Source of the DNA: Acidimicrobiia bacterium
GTDB taxonomy: Bacteria > Actinomycetota > Acidimicrobiia > Spongiisociales > SHLN01
Assembly: GCA_030623545.1 (NCBI GenBank)
Contig: JAUXLW010000001.1
Location: forward strand, 1 to 26,925
Length of the DNA: 26,925 bases
Reading direction: 5' to 3'
The position numbers and the translations under genes are program-made. The notes below the pieces were generated by a model that did no database searches, was not told where the DNA came from, and was given only the letters and a program-made list of their open reading frames with translations. Of the stretch, positions 1 to 6,399 are shown one piece after another. Each line of letters begins with the position of its first letter. Position 1 is the first letter of the stretch.

Positions 1-2271
1 CTGCTCACCAGCGCGCTGGAGGACATCGAACAACTTGGCACCAGGGGATCGGAAGTCACGGGCATCCCCACCGGGTTCCACGACCTCGACCGCAAATTGG
101 CAGGACTTCACCCCGCAAACCTCATCGTCATCGCCGCGCGGCCGTCTATGGGAAAGTGCTTGGTGGGCGAGACGCGACTTGTGGATCCGAAGACAGGTGA
201 GATAAGCACCATTCAGGAGCTCGTAGAAGACCGGGACCGGCAAGGCACATGGCACACGATCTCACTCAACGAGGCTGCTCTCCAGCTGGAGACCTCCGCA
301 CCCATCGATTTCATCGACAACGGAATGGAGGACACATTCCGCCTACGTACGAGGCTCGGACGCGAGATCGTCGCCACTGCCAACCATCCTTTCCTCACGG
401 TGCATGGTTGGAAAGACCTCGGTGAACTCGAATTGGATGATGCCATCGCAGTCCCCCGCCGGATTGACAGTTTCGGAGTCGATGAGTTGCCAGACGCCGA
501 GGTTGCTCTCCTGGGCTATCTGATCGGAGACGGCTCGTTAACCGGCCCCACCCCTCGTTTCACAACAGCGGATGACGAAATCGCCGAAGATTTTGCTCGC
601 TTTGCCGACGACCTCGGCCTCGACGTTTCCGTCACCTCGGAAGAGCGGGCCGCGCTCACATACCGGTTGAAACGACGCCGGGGGCCCTCCCAAGCAGACG
701 TGGCCGTGGCATCCAGGGTCAGCCCCGCCACCGTGAGTATCGCTCTCGGACCCGACAGCGACAGGCTCAATGAGACAACGGTCGACGCCGTGCGGAAGTC
801 CGCTGAATCCCTCGGCTATGTAAATCGAGGTCCCAGTCCCGAGAACCCGGTCATGCTGCTACTAGAGCAGCACGGTCTTGCCGGCACTACCTCCCACACC
901 AAGTTCGTGCCCCCCGCGGTCTTTCGTTTGCCAGAGCGACAGATGGCCCTCTTCTTGTCCCGCCTGTACGCAACAGATGGCTCGGCCTGGGTGCACGACA
1001 ACATGTATCGGATCGAGTACGCGACAGTTTCAGAGCGCCTCGCGCGAGACGTTCACCACCTGCTCCTTCGTTTCGGAATAAGCGCCAGGTTACGGAAGCG
1101 TCTCGTGAAATACGGGTCGGGCAGACGCCGGGCCTGGGACGTCGCGATCCAGGATCCTGCAAGTGTCAGGCGTTTTGCAGATCGGATAGGACTCTTCTCG
1201 AAGGAACCAAAACTGAGAGCAGTCGTCGAGATGGCCGACAGCCGATCACGTGATCGGGCCGCAGTCGATCTTCTTCCGATGCAAGTGTGGGAGATCATCA
1301 TGGAGGCAAAGGGAGGCCGGTCGTGGGCCGAGGTGTCCGAAGCAGCCGGTCGGCCTCGAAACCACAACTGGCACGTTCGGGCACGTAGACCATCACGTTC
1401 CCTGGCAAAGGAGCTGGCCGAAATCCTCGAGAGCTCCGAGCTTCTCACTCTTGCCGAATCCGATGTGGTGTGGGATACCGTCGTTCACATCGAGCCGGCG
1501 GGAAAACGACGGGTGTATGACTTGACCATCCCGTCTTATCACAACTTCATTGCCAACGACATCGTCGTTCACAACAGTGCCCTGGCGACGAACATCGCGC
1601 TCAACGTTGCCCGCCAGGGCCACCCGGTGGCCATCTTCACGCTCGAGATGAGCCGGGAAGAAGTGGTGCAGCGCCTGCTGTGTGCTGTCGGTCGGGTCGA
1701 TTCTCAGAAACTGAGGACCGGTCAACTCCAGGAGCAGCAGTGGCAGCGAGTGGCTCGCGCCGCCGGCGATCTTTTCGAAGCCCCGGTTTACATCGACGAC
1801 TCGGCGTCCCTCACCGTCACCGAGATCAGGGCCAAATGTCGCCGCCTCAAGCGGCAGCGCGGCCTTGGCCTTGTCGTGGTCGACTACCTCCAACTCATGA
1901 CCGGCGGCAACCGCCGTACGGAGAACCGCCAGCAAGAAATCGCCGAGATCAGCCGCAACCTCAAGAACCTGGCGCGCGAGCTGGCAGTGCCGATCATTGC
2001 CGTTTCGCAGCTCAACCGTGCTCTGGAACAGCGGCAAGACAAGCGACCGATGTTGGGCGACCTGCGCGAGTCCGGGGCCATCGAGCAGGACTCCGACGTA
2101 GTGATGTTCATCTACCGCGATGAGTACTACCACCCCGAGAATGCTGAAAATAAGGGGGTGGCCGAGGTCAACATCGCCAAACACCGCGCCGGAGCCACCG
2201 GCCGGGTCACCATGACCTTCCTGGCCGAGTTCACCCTATTCAGTGATCTGGGCCGCGACGTGGCGGTCTAG
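1..2271 (+). CDS. dnaB: Replicative DNA helicase DnaB, 5'-truncated by the window edge, interrupted by an intein
   Basis: This is the hexameric helicase that unwinds DNA at the replication fork. The frame is open from base 1, so the gene begins upstream; 756 codons are visible, of which 473 are intein, leaving 283 extein residues (the C-terminal RecA-like ATPase). Seen in order: ITGIPTGFHDLD-type linker start (read as VTGIPTGFHDLD), the P-loop ARPSMGK split after the Lys, then after the intein SALATNIALN, TLEMSREE, Walker B LVVVDYLQLM, SQLNRALEQR and DLRESGAIEQDSD. After splicing the P-loop reads GK-S-A, so activity depends on intein removal. The second intein site I recall in DnaB, within RESG/SIEQ, is uninterrupted here. 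The TTG at 97 is not a real start. The N-terminal primase-interaction domain is outside the window. Confidence 0.96.
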   Translation: MLTSALEDIEQLGTRGSEVTGIPTGFHDLDRKLAGLHPANLIVIAARPSMGKCLVGETRLVDPKTGEISTIQELVEDRDRQGTWHTISLNEAALQLETSAPIDFIDNGMEDTFRLRTRLGREIVATANHPFLTVHGWKDLGELELDDAIAVPRRIDSFGVDELPDAEVALLGYLIGDGSLTGPTPRFTTADDEIAEDFARFADDLGLDVSVTSEERAALTYRLKRRRGPSQADVAVASRVSPATVSIALGPDSDRLNETTVDAVRKSAESLGYVNRGPSPENPVMLLLEQHGLAGTTSHTKFVPPAVFRLPERQMALFLSRLYATDGSAWVHDNMYRIEYATVSERLARDVHHLLLRFGISARLRKRLVKYGSGRRRAWDVAIQDPASVRRFADRIGLFSKEPKLRAVVEMADSRSRDRAAVDLLPMQVWEIIMEAKGGRSWAEVSEAAGRPRNHNWHVRARRPSRSLAKELAEILESSELLTLAESDVVWDTVVHIEPAGKRRVYDLTIPSYHNFIANDIVVHNSALATNIALNVARQGHPVAIFTLEMSREEVVQRLLCAVGRVDSQKLRTGQLQEQQWQRVARAAGDLFEAPVYIDDSASLTVTEIRAKCRRLKRQRGLGLVVVDYLQLMTGGNRRTENRQQEIAEISRNLKNLARELAVPIIAVSQLNRALEQRQDKRPMLGDLRESGAIEQDSDVVMFIYRDEYYHPENAENKGVAEVNIAKHRAGATGRVTMTFLAEFTLFSDLGRDVAV
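157..1575 (+). mobile_element. DnaB intein with LAGLIDADG homing endonuclease (473 aa)
   Basis: In-frame protein-splicing element between the Lys of the DnaB P-loop (GK) and the +1 Ser. Splicing blocks are complete: N-terminal Cys (CLVGETRL), block B TANHPF with the TxxH at intein residues 74-77, block F/G VYDLTIPSYHNFIANDIVVHN in outline, and the terminal His-Asn followed by Ser. The two endonuclease motifs are LLGYLIGDGS (about residues 118-127) and LYATDGS (about 270-276), both with the catalytic Asp. A LacI-like helix-turn-helix lies between them, and a second helix-turn-helix-like stretch (VWEIIMEAKGGRSWAEVSEA) lies near residues 398-420. Nothing is frameshifted, so both splicing and homing could be active. 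Boundaries are confident because the extein reconstitutes a canonical P-loop. Confidence 0.95.
682..831 (+). other. LacI-type HTH domain embedded in the DnaB intein endonuclease
   Basis: The segment SQADVAVASRVSPATVSIAL, followed by an Asn-Glu-Thr-Thr-x-x-x-Val helix and SLGYVNRG, follows the LacI-family N-terminal pattern: DVA-x-x-A-x-VSPATVS recognition helix, then the hinge-proximal helix ending in LGY. It sits about 50 residues after the first LAGLIDADG motif and just before ENPV...GLAGTTSHTKFVP, a stretch usual for this intein class. It probably adds DNA-target contacts to the homing endonuclease. Similarity is judged by eye, not by profile search. Confidence 0.75.
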
Positions 2272-2297
2272 CACCCCCGGTGTCCGGTCGTTGAGGC

Positions 2298-2325
2298 CAA
2301 TACTCAATCTGATCGGCCAGTATTG
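2298..2325. repeat. Inverted repeat CAATACT/AGTATTG between dnaB and the deiodinase-like gene
   Basis: Two 7-base arms, 2298-2304 and 2319-2325, with a 14-base spacer. The arms are AT-rich against a GC-rich background and lie 27 bp before the next start codon. It could be an operator for the downstream operon or a weak hairpin after dnaB; there is no T-tract, so a classic terminator is unlikely. Confidence 0.35.
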
Positions 2326-2351
2326 ACCACGGCCCAGACGAAAGATGCTCG

Positions 2352-3041
2352 ATGCCCCAACCTGCGTTCATCCCCTACCGCCCCGATCGGGTCCCCTCGG
2401 GAGAGATCGTGGCCCGGGCCGAGCGGATCTTTGCTGAAATGGATCAACGCCGTTCGGTGCGTATGTTCAGTCCCGAGCCCGTGCCCCGTGAGGCGATTGA
2501 GTTGGCCATCCGTACGGCATCCACCGCTCCCTCCGGCGCTCACCGTCAGCCCTGGACGTTCGTTGTCATCGACGACCCGGAGAAGAAGCGGGCCATTCGA
2601 GAAGCGGCCGAAGAGGAAGAGCGCACTAACTATGAGGGCGGACGTCTCCCCGATCATTGGCTCAAAGCTCTCGAGCCACTAGGCACCGACTGGCACAAGG
2701 AGTACCTGGAAACGGCGCCGTGGATCGTGGTCATCTTCGAGCAGCGTTATGGGATTGGCCCGGATGGCGAGCAGCAGAAGAACTTCTACGTCAAGGAGAG
2801 CGTTGGCATCGCCTGTGGTTTGTTCATTGCGGCAATCCATCAGATGGGCCTGGCGACTCTCACCCATACCCCGAGCCCTATGGCGTTTCTGACGAAGCTG
2901 CTCGAACGGCCCAAGAACGAGCGACCGTTCGCTCTTCTGCCAATTGGATATCCGGCCGCCGATTGCGAGGTGCCGGACATCACCCGCAAGGATCTCAACC
3001 AGGTCATGATTGAATTCAGCGGAGAGGACGATCCGGCGTGA
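2352..3041 (+). CDS. Nitroreductase-family flavoprotein, iodotyrosine deiodinase (IYD)-like
   Basis: A 229-residue FMN enzyme of the nitroreductase fold. The FMN-phosphate motif RRSVR is at 33-37 and SGAHRQPW at 61-68. The active-site lid has the arrangement of animal iodotyrosine deiodinase: EEEERTNY (Glu90, Tyr94) and DWHKEYLETAP (Lys116), which match the Glu/Tyr/Lys that grip the amino-acid end of halotyrosine in human IYD, with spacing differing by one residue. A THTP motif sits where IYD has its flavin-contacting Thr, and the C-terminus LLPIGYP...VPDITRKDLNQVM also follows IYD. The likely reaction is reductive dehalogenation of halotyrosines or a related reduction; the true substrate is unknown. 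There is no obvious Shine-Dalgarno at the ATG. It heads a three-gene run with 4-base overlaps, starting 80 bp after dnaB. Confidence 0.9.
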   Translation: MPQPAFIPYRPDRVPSGEIVARAERIFAEMDQRRSVRMFSPEPVPREAIELAIRTASTAPSGAHRQPWTFVVIDDPEKKRAIREAAEEEERTNYEGGRLPDHWLKALEPLGTDWHKEYLETAPWIVVIFEQRYGIGPDGEQQKNFYVKESVGIACGLFIAAIHQMGLATLTHTPSPMAFLTKLLERPKNERPFALLPIGYPAADCEVPDITRKDLNQVMIEFSGEDDPA

Positions 3042-3244
3042 AACCTGGTTGGCTTGTGGGCGGGTTGGTTGTGGTCGCCGCGGCCTGTGGGGGCGAAGAC
3101 GAGCCCGCGACAGCCGCCACCACCACCTCCACGATCGCAACCACCACCACCAAGGCCGCCACCACGACGATCGATCCGACGGTGGGCCTCGACGGCTCCG
3201 TCGTTGGCGTCCTCGACCTCGTCGACCCGGCCCTCGTTGAATGA
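3038..3244 (+). CDS. Small Thr-rich lipoprotein (68 aa), unknown function
   Basis: Begins with GTG in a GTGA overlap with the upstream stop and ends in an ATGA overlap with the next start, so translation is probably coupled on both sides; this is the best evidence that so short a gene is real. The protein has a signal peptide (KPGWLVGGLVVVAAAC) ending in a lipobox AAAC at residues 14-17, so it should be lipidated and held on the outer face of the membrane. Next comes a low-complexity stretch of Ala and Thr (residues about 25-45), then a short tail GSVVGVLDLVDPALVE. No enzymatic domain can be recognised. The Thr-rich stretch may simply be a spacer. Confidence 0.65.
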   Translation: MKPGWLVGGLVVVAAACGGEDEPATAATTTSTIATTTTKAATTTIDPTVGLDGSVVGVLDLVDPALVE

Positions 3245-3627
3245 ATCCTCACCTCCGCATCGCCCGCCCGACCGACCGGCTGGATGAAATCGCCGCTATG
3301 TACCGGGAGGGCCTGGGCCTCGAAGACCTCGGGGGGTTCGAAGGCCACGACGGGTTCGACGGGGCCATGGTGGGATCTCCCGGGGGCAGCTGGCATTTGG
3401 AGTTCACTCATCACCGCGGCCGTGCAGTTACCCCCTCCCCCACTGAAGAGGACCTGCTCGTCTTCTACATTCCTGATGAGGGGGAGTGGACTGCGGCCTG
3501 CCGGCAGATGGTGGCTGCAGGCTTCGAAAAAGTCACCGCCTATAACCCTTACTGGGATCAGCACGGACAGACGTTTCAAGACCCCGACGGTTACCGGGTC
3601 GTACTGGCAAAGAGAGCCTGGAACTAG
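3241..3627 (+). CDS. VOC-superfamily protein (glyoxalase/bleomycin-resistance fold), YycE-like
   Basis: A 128-residue protein with two beta-alpha-beta-beta-beta halves of the vicinal oxygen chelate fold. Visible landmarks are LRIARPTDRLDEIAAMYREG at the start, a WHLEFTHH strand with a potential metal-binding His/Glu in the middle, and QTFQDPDGYRVVLAKR at the end. The layout recalls the uncharacterised Bacillus YycE group. Substrate and metal cannot be read from the sequence. It is the third gene of the 2352-3627 run, its ATG overlapping the lipoprotein stop. Its stop shares a palindromic ACTAGT with the stop of the opposing VOC gene. Confidence 0.85.
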   Translation: MNPHLRIARPTDRLDEIAAMYREGLGLEDLGGFEGHDGFDGAMVGSPGGSWHLEFTHHRGRAVTPSPTEEDLLVFYIPDEGEWTAACRQMVAAGFEKVTAYNPYWDQHGQTFQDPDGYRVVLAKRAWN

Positions 3628-4028
3628 TCGACGCGTTGGCTGATCTCGAAGAGGTGCCCATCGGGATCACGGAAGAAGCACCTGATCTCCGCTCCCCAGT
3701 CGTAAGGGGGCGTCAGGAATTCGGCCCCCCGCCCGTTCAGAATCTCATAGGCCTCCTGGCAGTCCTCAACCCGGATGGTGAATGAGTGGTTGACCGCGCC
3801 GGGCTCGGCCGGGGCCGACATGGCTAGTCCGGGCTTGTCGGCCGTGGGCTCACCGCCTTCAACCAACAACAACCACACGCCGTTGAAAGTGAAGACTGCT
3901 GAGGTTCCATAAGAGCGGTAGAGCTCGGCACCGAGCACATCTCCATACCAGGCTGTCGATGCCTGCGGATCACTCACCACCAAGATGTGAGTCAGAGCCA
4001 TATCCGGGGTAGGAAACTCGCCTGCCAT
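3624..4028 (-). CDS. VOC-superfamily protein (glyoxalase/bleomycin-resistance fold)
   Basis: A 134-residue single-domain VOC protein. It opens with ALTHILVVSDPQASTAWYGD and a following VLGAELYR, has the middle strand AVNHSFTIRVED, and ends with CFFRDPDGHLFEISQRVD, where Glu of LFEIS is a typical metal ligand. Possible roles include isomerase, dioxygenase or resistance protein; none can be chosen from sequence. It converges on the upstream VOC gene with a 4-base tail overlap. The ATG lies 6 bp from a TAGCTT hexamer, which suggests a leaderless mRNA. Confidence 0.87.
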   Translation of the reverse strand: MAGEFPTPDMALTHILVVSDPQASTAWYGDVLGAELYRSYGTSAVFTFNGVWLLLVEGGEPTADKPGLAMSAPAEPGAVNHSFTIRVEDCQEAYEILNGRGAEFLTPPYDWGAEIRCFFRDPDGHLFEISQRVD

Positions 4029-4034
4029 CTACCA

Positions 4035-4040
4035 AAGCTA
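4035..4040 (-). promoter_or_regulatory. Candidate -10 element TAGCTT for the minus-strand VOC gene
   Basis: TAGCTT on the minus strand ends 6 bases before the ATG at 4028. This spacing fits a transcript starting at or next to the start codon. There is no clear -35. Confidence 0.45.
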
Positions 4041-4108
4041 GCTCGCCTCCCGGAGGGTGCTTCGTGGTACGAGGCCTACCCCGGCGCTATTGAACATCGG
4101 CCGAATAT

Positions 4109-4140
4109 GAAAGGGCCCCATCTTGCGACAGGGCCCTTTC
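4109..4140. repeat. Perfect hairpin GAAAGGGCCC/GGGCCCTTTC
   Basis: Ten-base arms at 4109-4118 and 4131-4140 enclose a 12-base loop. This is by far the strongest simple stem in the window. It has terminator-like strength but no T-tract on either strand, and it lies between divergent genes where no terminator is needed. It could be part of a structured RNA together with the next two stems, or a protein-binding site. Confidence 0.6.
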
Positions 4141-4164
4141 GATCCGATCCGCGAGCTGAGGAGG

Positions 4165-4203
4165 AGTCCAAGGAAGGGAGTTACTCCACAACGGAGATGG
4201 ACT
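4165..4203. repeat. Stem AGTCCA/TGGACT enclosing alternative GGAG/CTCC pairings
   Basis: Outer arms are 4165-4170 and 4198-4203. Inside, CTCC at 4184-4187 can pair either with GGAG at 4177-4180 or with GGAG at 4193-4196. Mutually exclusive pairing of this kind is found in switching RNAs, but four-base pairs are weak evidence. Confidence 0.35.
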
Positions 4204-4205
4204 GT

Positions 4206-4241
4206 CGCCGACCGAATCAACTAAAGATTTCGGCATCGGCG
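4206..4241. repeat. Long hairpin of about 13 bp with one bulge and a CA offset
   Basis: CGCCGA (4206-4211) pairs with TCGGCG (4236-4241). Inside, CCGAATC (4212-4218) pairs with GATTTCGG (4226-4233) with a single bulged T. The apical loop is AACTAAA. It ends 59 bp before the EamA transporter start. With the two stems before it, this makes three consecutive hairpins in about 130 bases. Confidence 0.5.
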
Positions 4242-4288
4242 GAGGGGGCCTTGAGAAATTCGCCGCCAATCAGGGGGTGTCCCCTAAG

Positions 4289-4294
4289 TAGTCT
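4289..4294 (+). promoter_or_regulatory. Candidate -10 element TAGTCT for the EamA gene
   Basis: TAGTCT ends 6 bases before the ATG at 4301 and no ribosome binding site is visible, so the mRNA is probably leaderless. If so, the hairpins at 4109-4241 lie upstream of the transcript and are not its 5' UTR. Confidence 0.5.
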
Positions 4295-4300
4295 GCCCCG

Positions 4301-5176
4301 ATGTCACCTCGCCTATGGCCGACACTGGTCCTATCGTCGCTGGCCGTCTCCTTCGGGATCATCCCGATAATCGTTCGCGAAGTCGAGCTCTCGAGTGAGC
4401 AGCTAGTGGCCATGAGAATCTGGCTCTCTACCTTCTTCTTCTTCGGGCTGATGCTCCTCCGTGGTCAACGACGGCTCCCGGCGACCTCGCGGGGGCGGAT
4501 ACTCATCACCGGTTTGCTGCTCCCGGTGCACTGGTTCACTTTTTTTCGAGCTATCGAGACGACCCGAGTTCTGGTTGCGCTGGTGCTCGTATTTGTAGCT
4601 GCGCCGGCCATGACAATCGCCGCCACCAAAGTTCTCGGAGAGAAATTGCTCCTCGTCACCGGCCTGGCCGTCCTCGGCGGCTTCATCGGCGCCGCGGTTG
4701 CGGTGGACCCTTCCAACGGTGCCACTACGGAGGGAGTCCTGTGGGCGTTGCTTTCCGGGGCGTTGTTGGCAGTCTTGCTTCTGACTGTGAAGCCGGGGGT
4801 CGCCGACCTTGGCGCTCTCCAGTTCGGCGCATGGCAAGCGCTGGTGGCGGCCCTGGTGACGGTGCCGTGGGCGGTGGCAGCCATACCCAACGTCGATGGA
4901 GATCTCCCGCTCGTGCTTCTTCTCGGCGTAGGCCTCACCGGGCTTTCCGGACTGATCTTCCTCACGGCTATGCACAGGATCCCGGTTTCTCAGCTCGGTT
5001 CAATCATGTACCTCGAGCCCATGGCGGCGGTGGTTGCCGCCGCGGTGATACTCAATGAAGACCCCGGCCTTCGGGGCTGGATCGGCGTAGCGCTGGTCAT
5101 CTTGTTCGGGCTCGTGGTCGCCTGGTCAAACGAACGGGCCGCCCGGACAACTGCCGAAGTCGCGGCCGGACTCTGA
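4301..5176 (+). CDS. EamA/DMT-superfamily transporter (RhaT-like permease)
   Basis: A 291-residue integral membrane protein of the usual length for two tandem EamA repeats with about ten membrane helices. Seen: PTLVLSSLAVSFGIIPIIVR at the N-terminus, FFRAIETTRVLVALVLVFVA as the conserved loop and helix 4, TEGVLWALLSGALLAVLLLT opening the second repeat, and HRIPVSQLGSIMYLEPMAAV near the C-terminus, the typical EamA signature. These proteins export or import amino acids, sugars or nucleotide metabolites, and the substrate cannot be inferred. It stands alone on the plus strand and converges on the SRPBCC gene, with 15 bp between them. Confidence 0.9.
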   Translation: MSPRLWPTLVLSSLAVSFGIIPIIVREVELSSEQLVAMRIWLSTFFFFGLMLLRGQRRLPATSRGRILITGLLLPVHWFTFFRAIETTRVLVALVLVFVAAPAMTIAATKVLGEKLLLVTGLAVLGGFIGAAVAVDPSNGATTEGVLWALLSGALLAVLLLTVKPGVADLGALQFGAWQALVAALVTVPWAVAAIPNVDGDLPLVLLLGVGLTGLSGLIFLTAMHRIPVSQLGSIMYLEPMAAVVAAAVILNEDPGLRGWIGVALVILFGLVVAWSNERAARTTAEVAAGL

Positions 5177-5191
5177 CACATGGGATCCGGG

Positions 5192-5641
5192 CTACGAGGA
5201 AGCTGAGCTTTCCAAGACTTCTTTGAGCCGCGCCAGTCTGGCGTCCCAGATCTTCTGGCCCTGCCGGGCGAAAAGGGGTTCTAGCAATCTCAACGGCCCT
5301 CGACCGCTGGCCCCCCCGTCGGCTGTTACCAGCGTTCCTGCCTCAGTGTCGTCGAACGTAACGCTCATGGTCAGAGTCATCGGCCCCGCCTTGACCTCGG
5401 CCGCGATCCTATGGTTGGGCTCGACGGCCGTGAAAATCAAAGATGTCTTTCGCCGCTTCCCCATCACGTGTTGAACCTGCTGGAAGGTAGTCCCGGCACC
5501 AATGGGTCCGTCGGTCGTTTTTTGAGCGGATTCGAGGTCGGGGGCCCATTCCGGACCATTGCTCGGGAGATCAAGAATGTATGAAAAGACGTCTTCCACC
5601 GGTCGCCCGACGACCACCGAAGAATTTACCGTGGCTGCCAT
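5192..5641 (-). CDS. SRPBCC-family protein (polyketide cyclase/START-like)
   Basis: A 149-residue protein of the helix-grip fold. It begins with the typical strand and helix TVNSSVVVGRPVEDVFSYIL, then DLPSNGPEWAPDLESA, and ends in the long C-terminal helix LFARQGQKIWDARLARLKEV. This family binds hydrophobic ligands in a deep cavity; some members are cyclases, aromatases or coenzyme-Q-like binding proteins. No catalytic residues are diagnostic. A purine-rich GAAGGGAAG a few bases before the ATG serves as ribosome binding site, unlike the many leaderless-looking genes around it. Confidence 0.85.
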   Translation of the reverse strand: MAATVNSSVVVGRPVEDVFSYILDLPSNGPEWAPDLESAQKTTDGPIGAGTTFQQVQHVMGKRRKTSLIFTAVEPNHRIAAEVKAGPMTLTMSVTFDDTEAGTLVTADGGASGRGPLRLLEPLFARQGQKIWDARLARLKEVLESSASS

Positions 5642-5744
5642 GCAGAACTTCCCTTCAACGGAGGGGCCGTCGTACTCCCCTCTTTCTCAGTGAGGAAAGA
5701 TCATGGCATAGAGGGGTTCTCATCGGCAACCGCTCTCTGCGCTT

Positions 5745-6308
5745 CTACTCGAAGTCCTGGTGAATCCGACTCGGGGTGGGCCCCCGCTGACCCTGGTATT
5801 TCGAGCCCGCCGCCTTGCTTCCGTAGGGATTGTCGGCGGGCGTTGATAGCTCATAGAACGACACCTGCCCGATCCTCATCCCCGGATAGATGGCGATGGG
5901 GAGATTTGCGACATTGGACAGTTCGAGAGTTATGTGCCCGGAAAACCCTGGATCTATGAACCCGGCCGTGGAATGAATGAGGAGGCCGAGACGGCCCAGG
6001 CTGGATTTCCCTTCGAGACGGGCGACAACATCGTCCGCCAGAGTGATGGCCTCCAACGTCGATCCGAGAACGAACTCCCCGGGGTGAAGTATGAAGGGAT
6101 GGTCCTCGTCGGCTTCAACTTCCGTCGTGAGATCGGGTTGCGGTGTTCGGGGGTCAATGAACGAATAGCGGTGGTTTTCGAAGGTTCGAAAATAGGAGTC
6201 GACCCGAACGTCGATACTCGACGGTTGAATGTTGGCTTCAACCAGCGGGTCGATTTGGATCCGCTTCTCGGCGAAAGCTTCCTTCATTGTGCGGTCCGAA
6301 AAGATCAC
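5745..6308 (-). CDS. dcd: dCTP deaminase, probably the bifunctional dUMP-forming type
   Basis: A 187-residue homotrimeric nucleotide hydrolase. The conserved core EGKSSLGRLGLLIHSTAGFI, then DPGFSGHITLELSN, carries the Ser and Arg of the SSLGR motif and the catalytic Glu of LELSN. The C-terminal GSKYQGQRGPTPSR closes over the triphosphate. The STAGFIDPGFSG loop matches the mycobacterial and methanogen enzymes that go from dCTP straight to dUMP (EC 3.5.4.30), rather than the VTAHRIDPGW form of E. coli, so the enzyme should make the precursor of dTMP without releasing dUTP. The start is GTG at 6308, giving MIFSDRTM, which aligns with the family N-terminus. It lies 20 bp downstream of tRNA-Gly in the same direction and may be co-transcribed with it. 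Confidence 0.94.
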   Translation of the reverse strand: MIFSDRTMKEAFAEKRIQIDPLVEANIQPSSIDVRVDSYFRTFENHRYSFIDPRTPQPDLTTEVEADEDHPFILHPGEFVLGSTLEAITLADDVVARLEGKSSLGRLGLLIHSTAGFIDPGFSGHITLELSNVANLPIAIYPGMRIGQVSFYELSTPADNPYGSKAAGSKYQGQRGPTPSRIHQDFE

Positions 6309-6328
6309 GGCTACTCCGCTGTGGTGTG

Positions 6329-6399
6329 AGCGGGTGAGGGGAATCGGACCCCCGTTCCGAGCTTGGGAAGCTCGTGTTCTACCACTGAACTACACCCGC
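6329..6399 (-). tRNA. tRNA-Gly (anticodon CCC)
   Basis: Full cloverleaf on the minus strand: acceptor GCGGGTG/CACCCGC, D-stem GTTC/GAAC with loop AGTGGTA, anticodon stem CGAGC/GCTCG with loop TTCCCAA giving anticodon CCC, four-base variable region, and T-stem GGGGG/CCCCT with loop TCCGATT. The 3' CCA is not encoded. The anticodon reads GGG glycine codons. Confidence 0.95.

Noticed and set aside
1393..2184. 263-codon minus-strand frame opposite dnaB
   Set aside because: Shadow of the conserved helicase core; it crosses the intein/extein border without any domain of its own.
4045..4080. T-box-like GGAGGGTGCTTCGTGGTACGA sequence in part
   Set aside because: It resembles the T-box core (GGGTGGTACC) only loosely, no specifier stem or terminator is visible, and the downstream gene is not an aminoacyl-tRNA or amino-acid biosynthesis gene.
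4150..4190. RNase P RNA-like GAGGAGGAGTCC
   Set aside because: Resembles the GAGGAAAGTCC core by chance; the region is far too short and lacks the other conserved RNase P elements.
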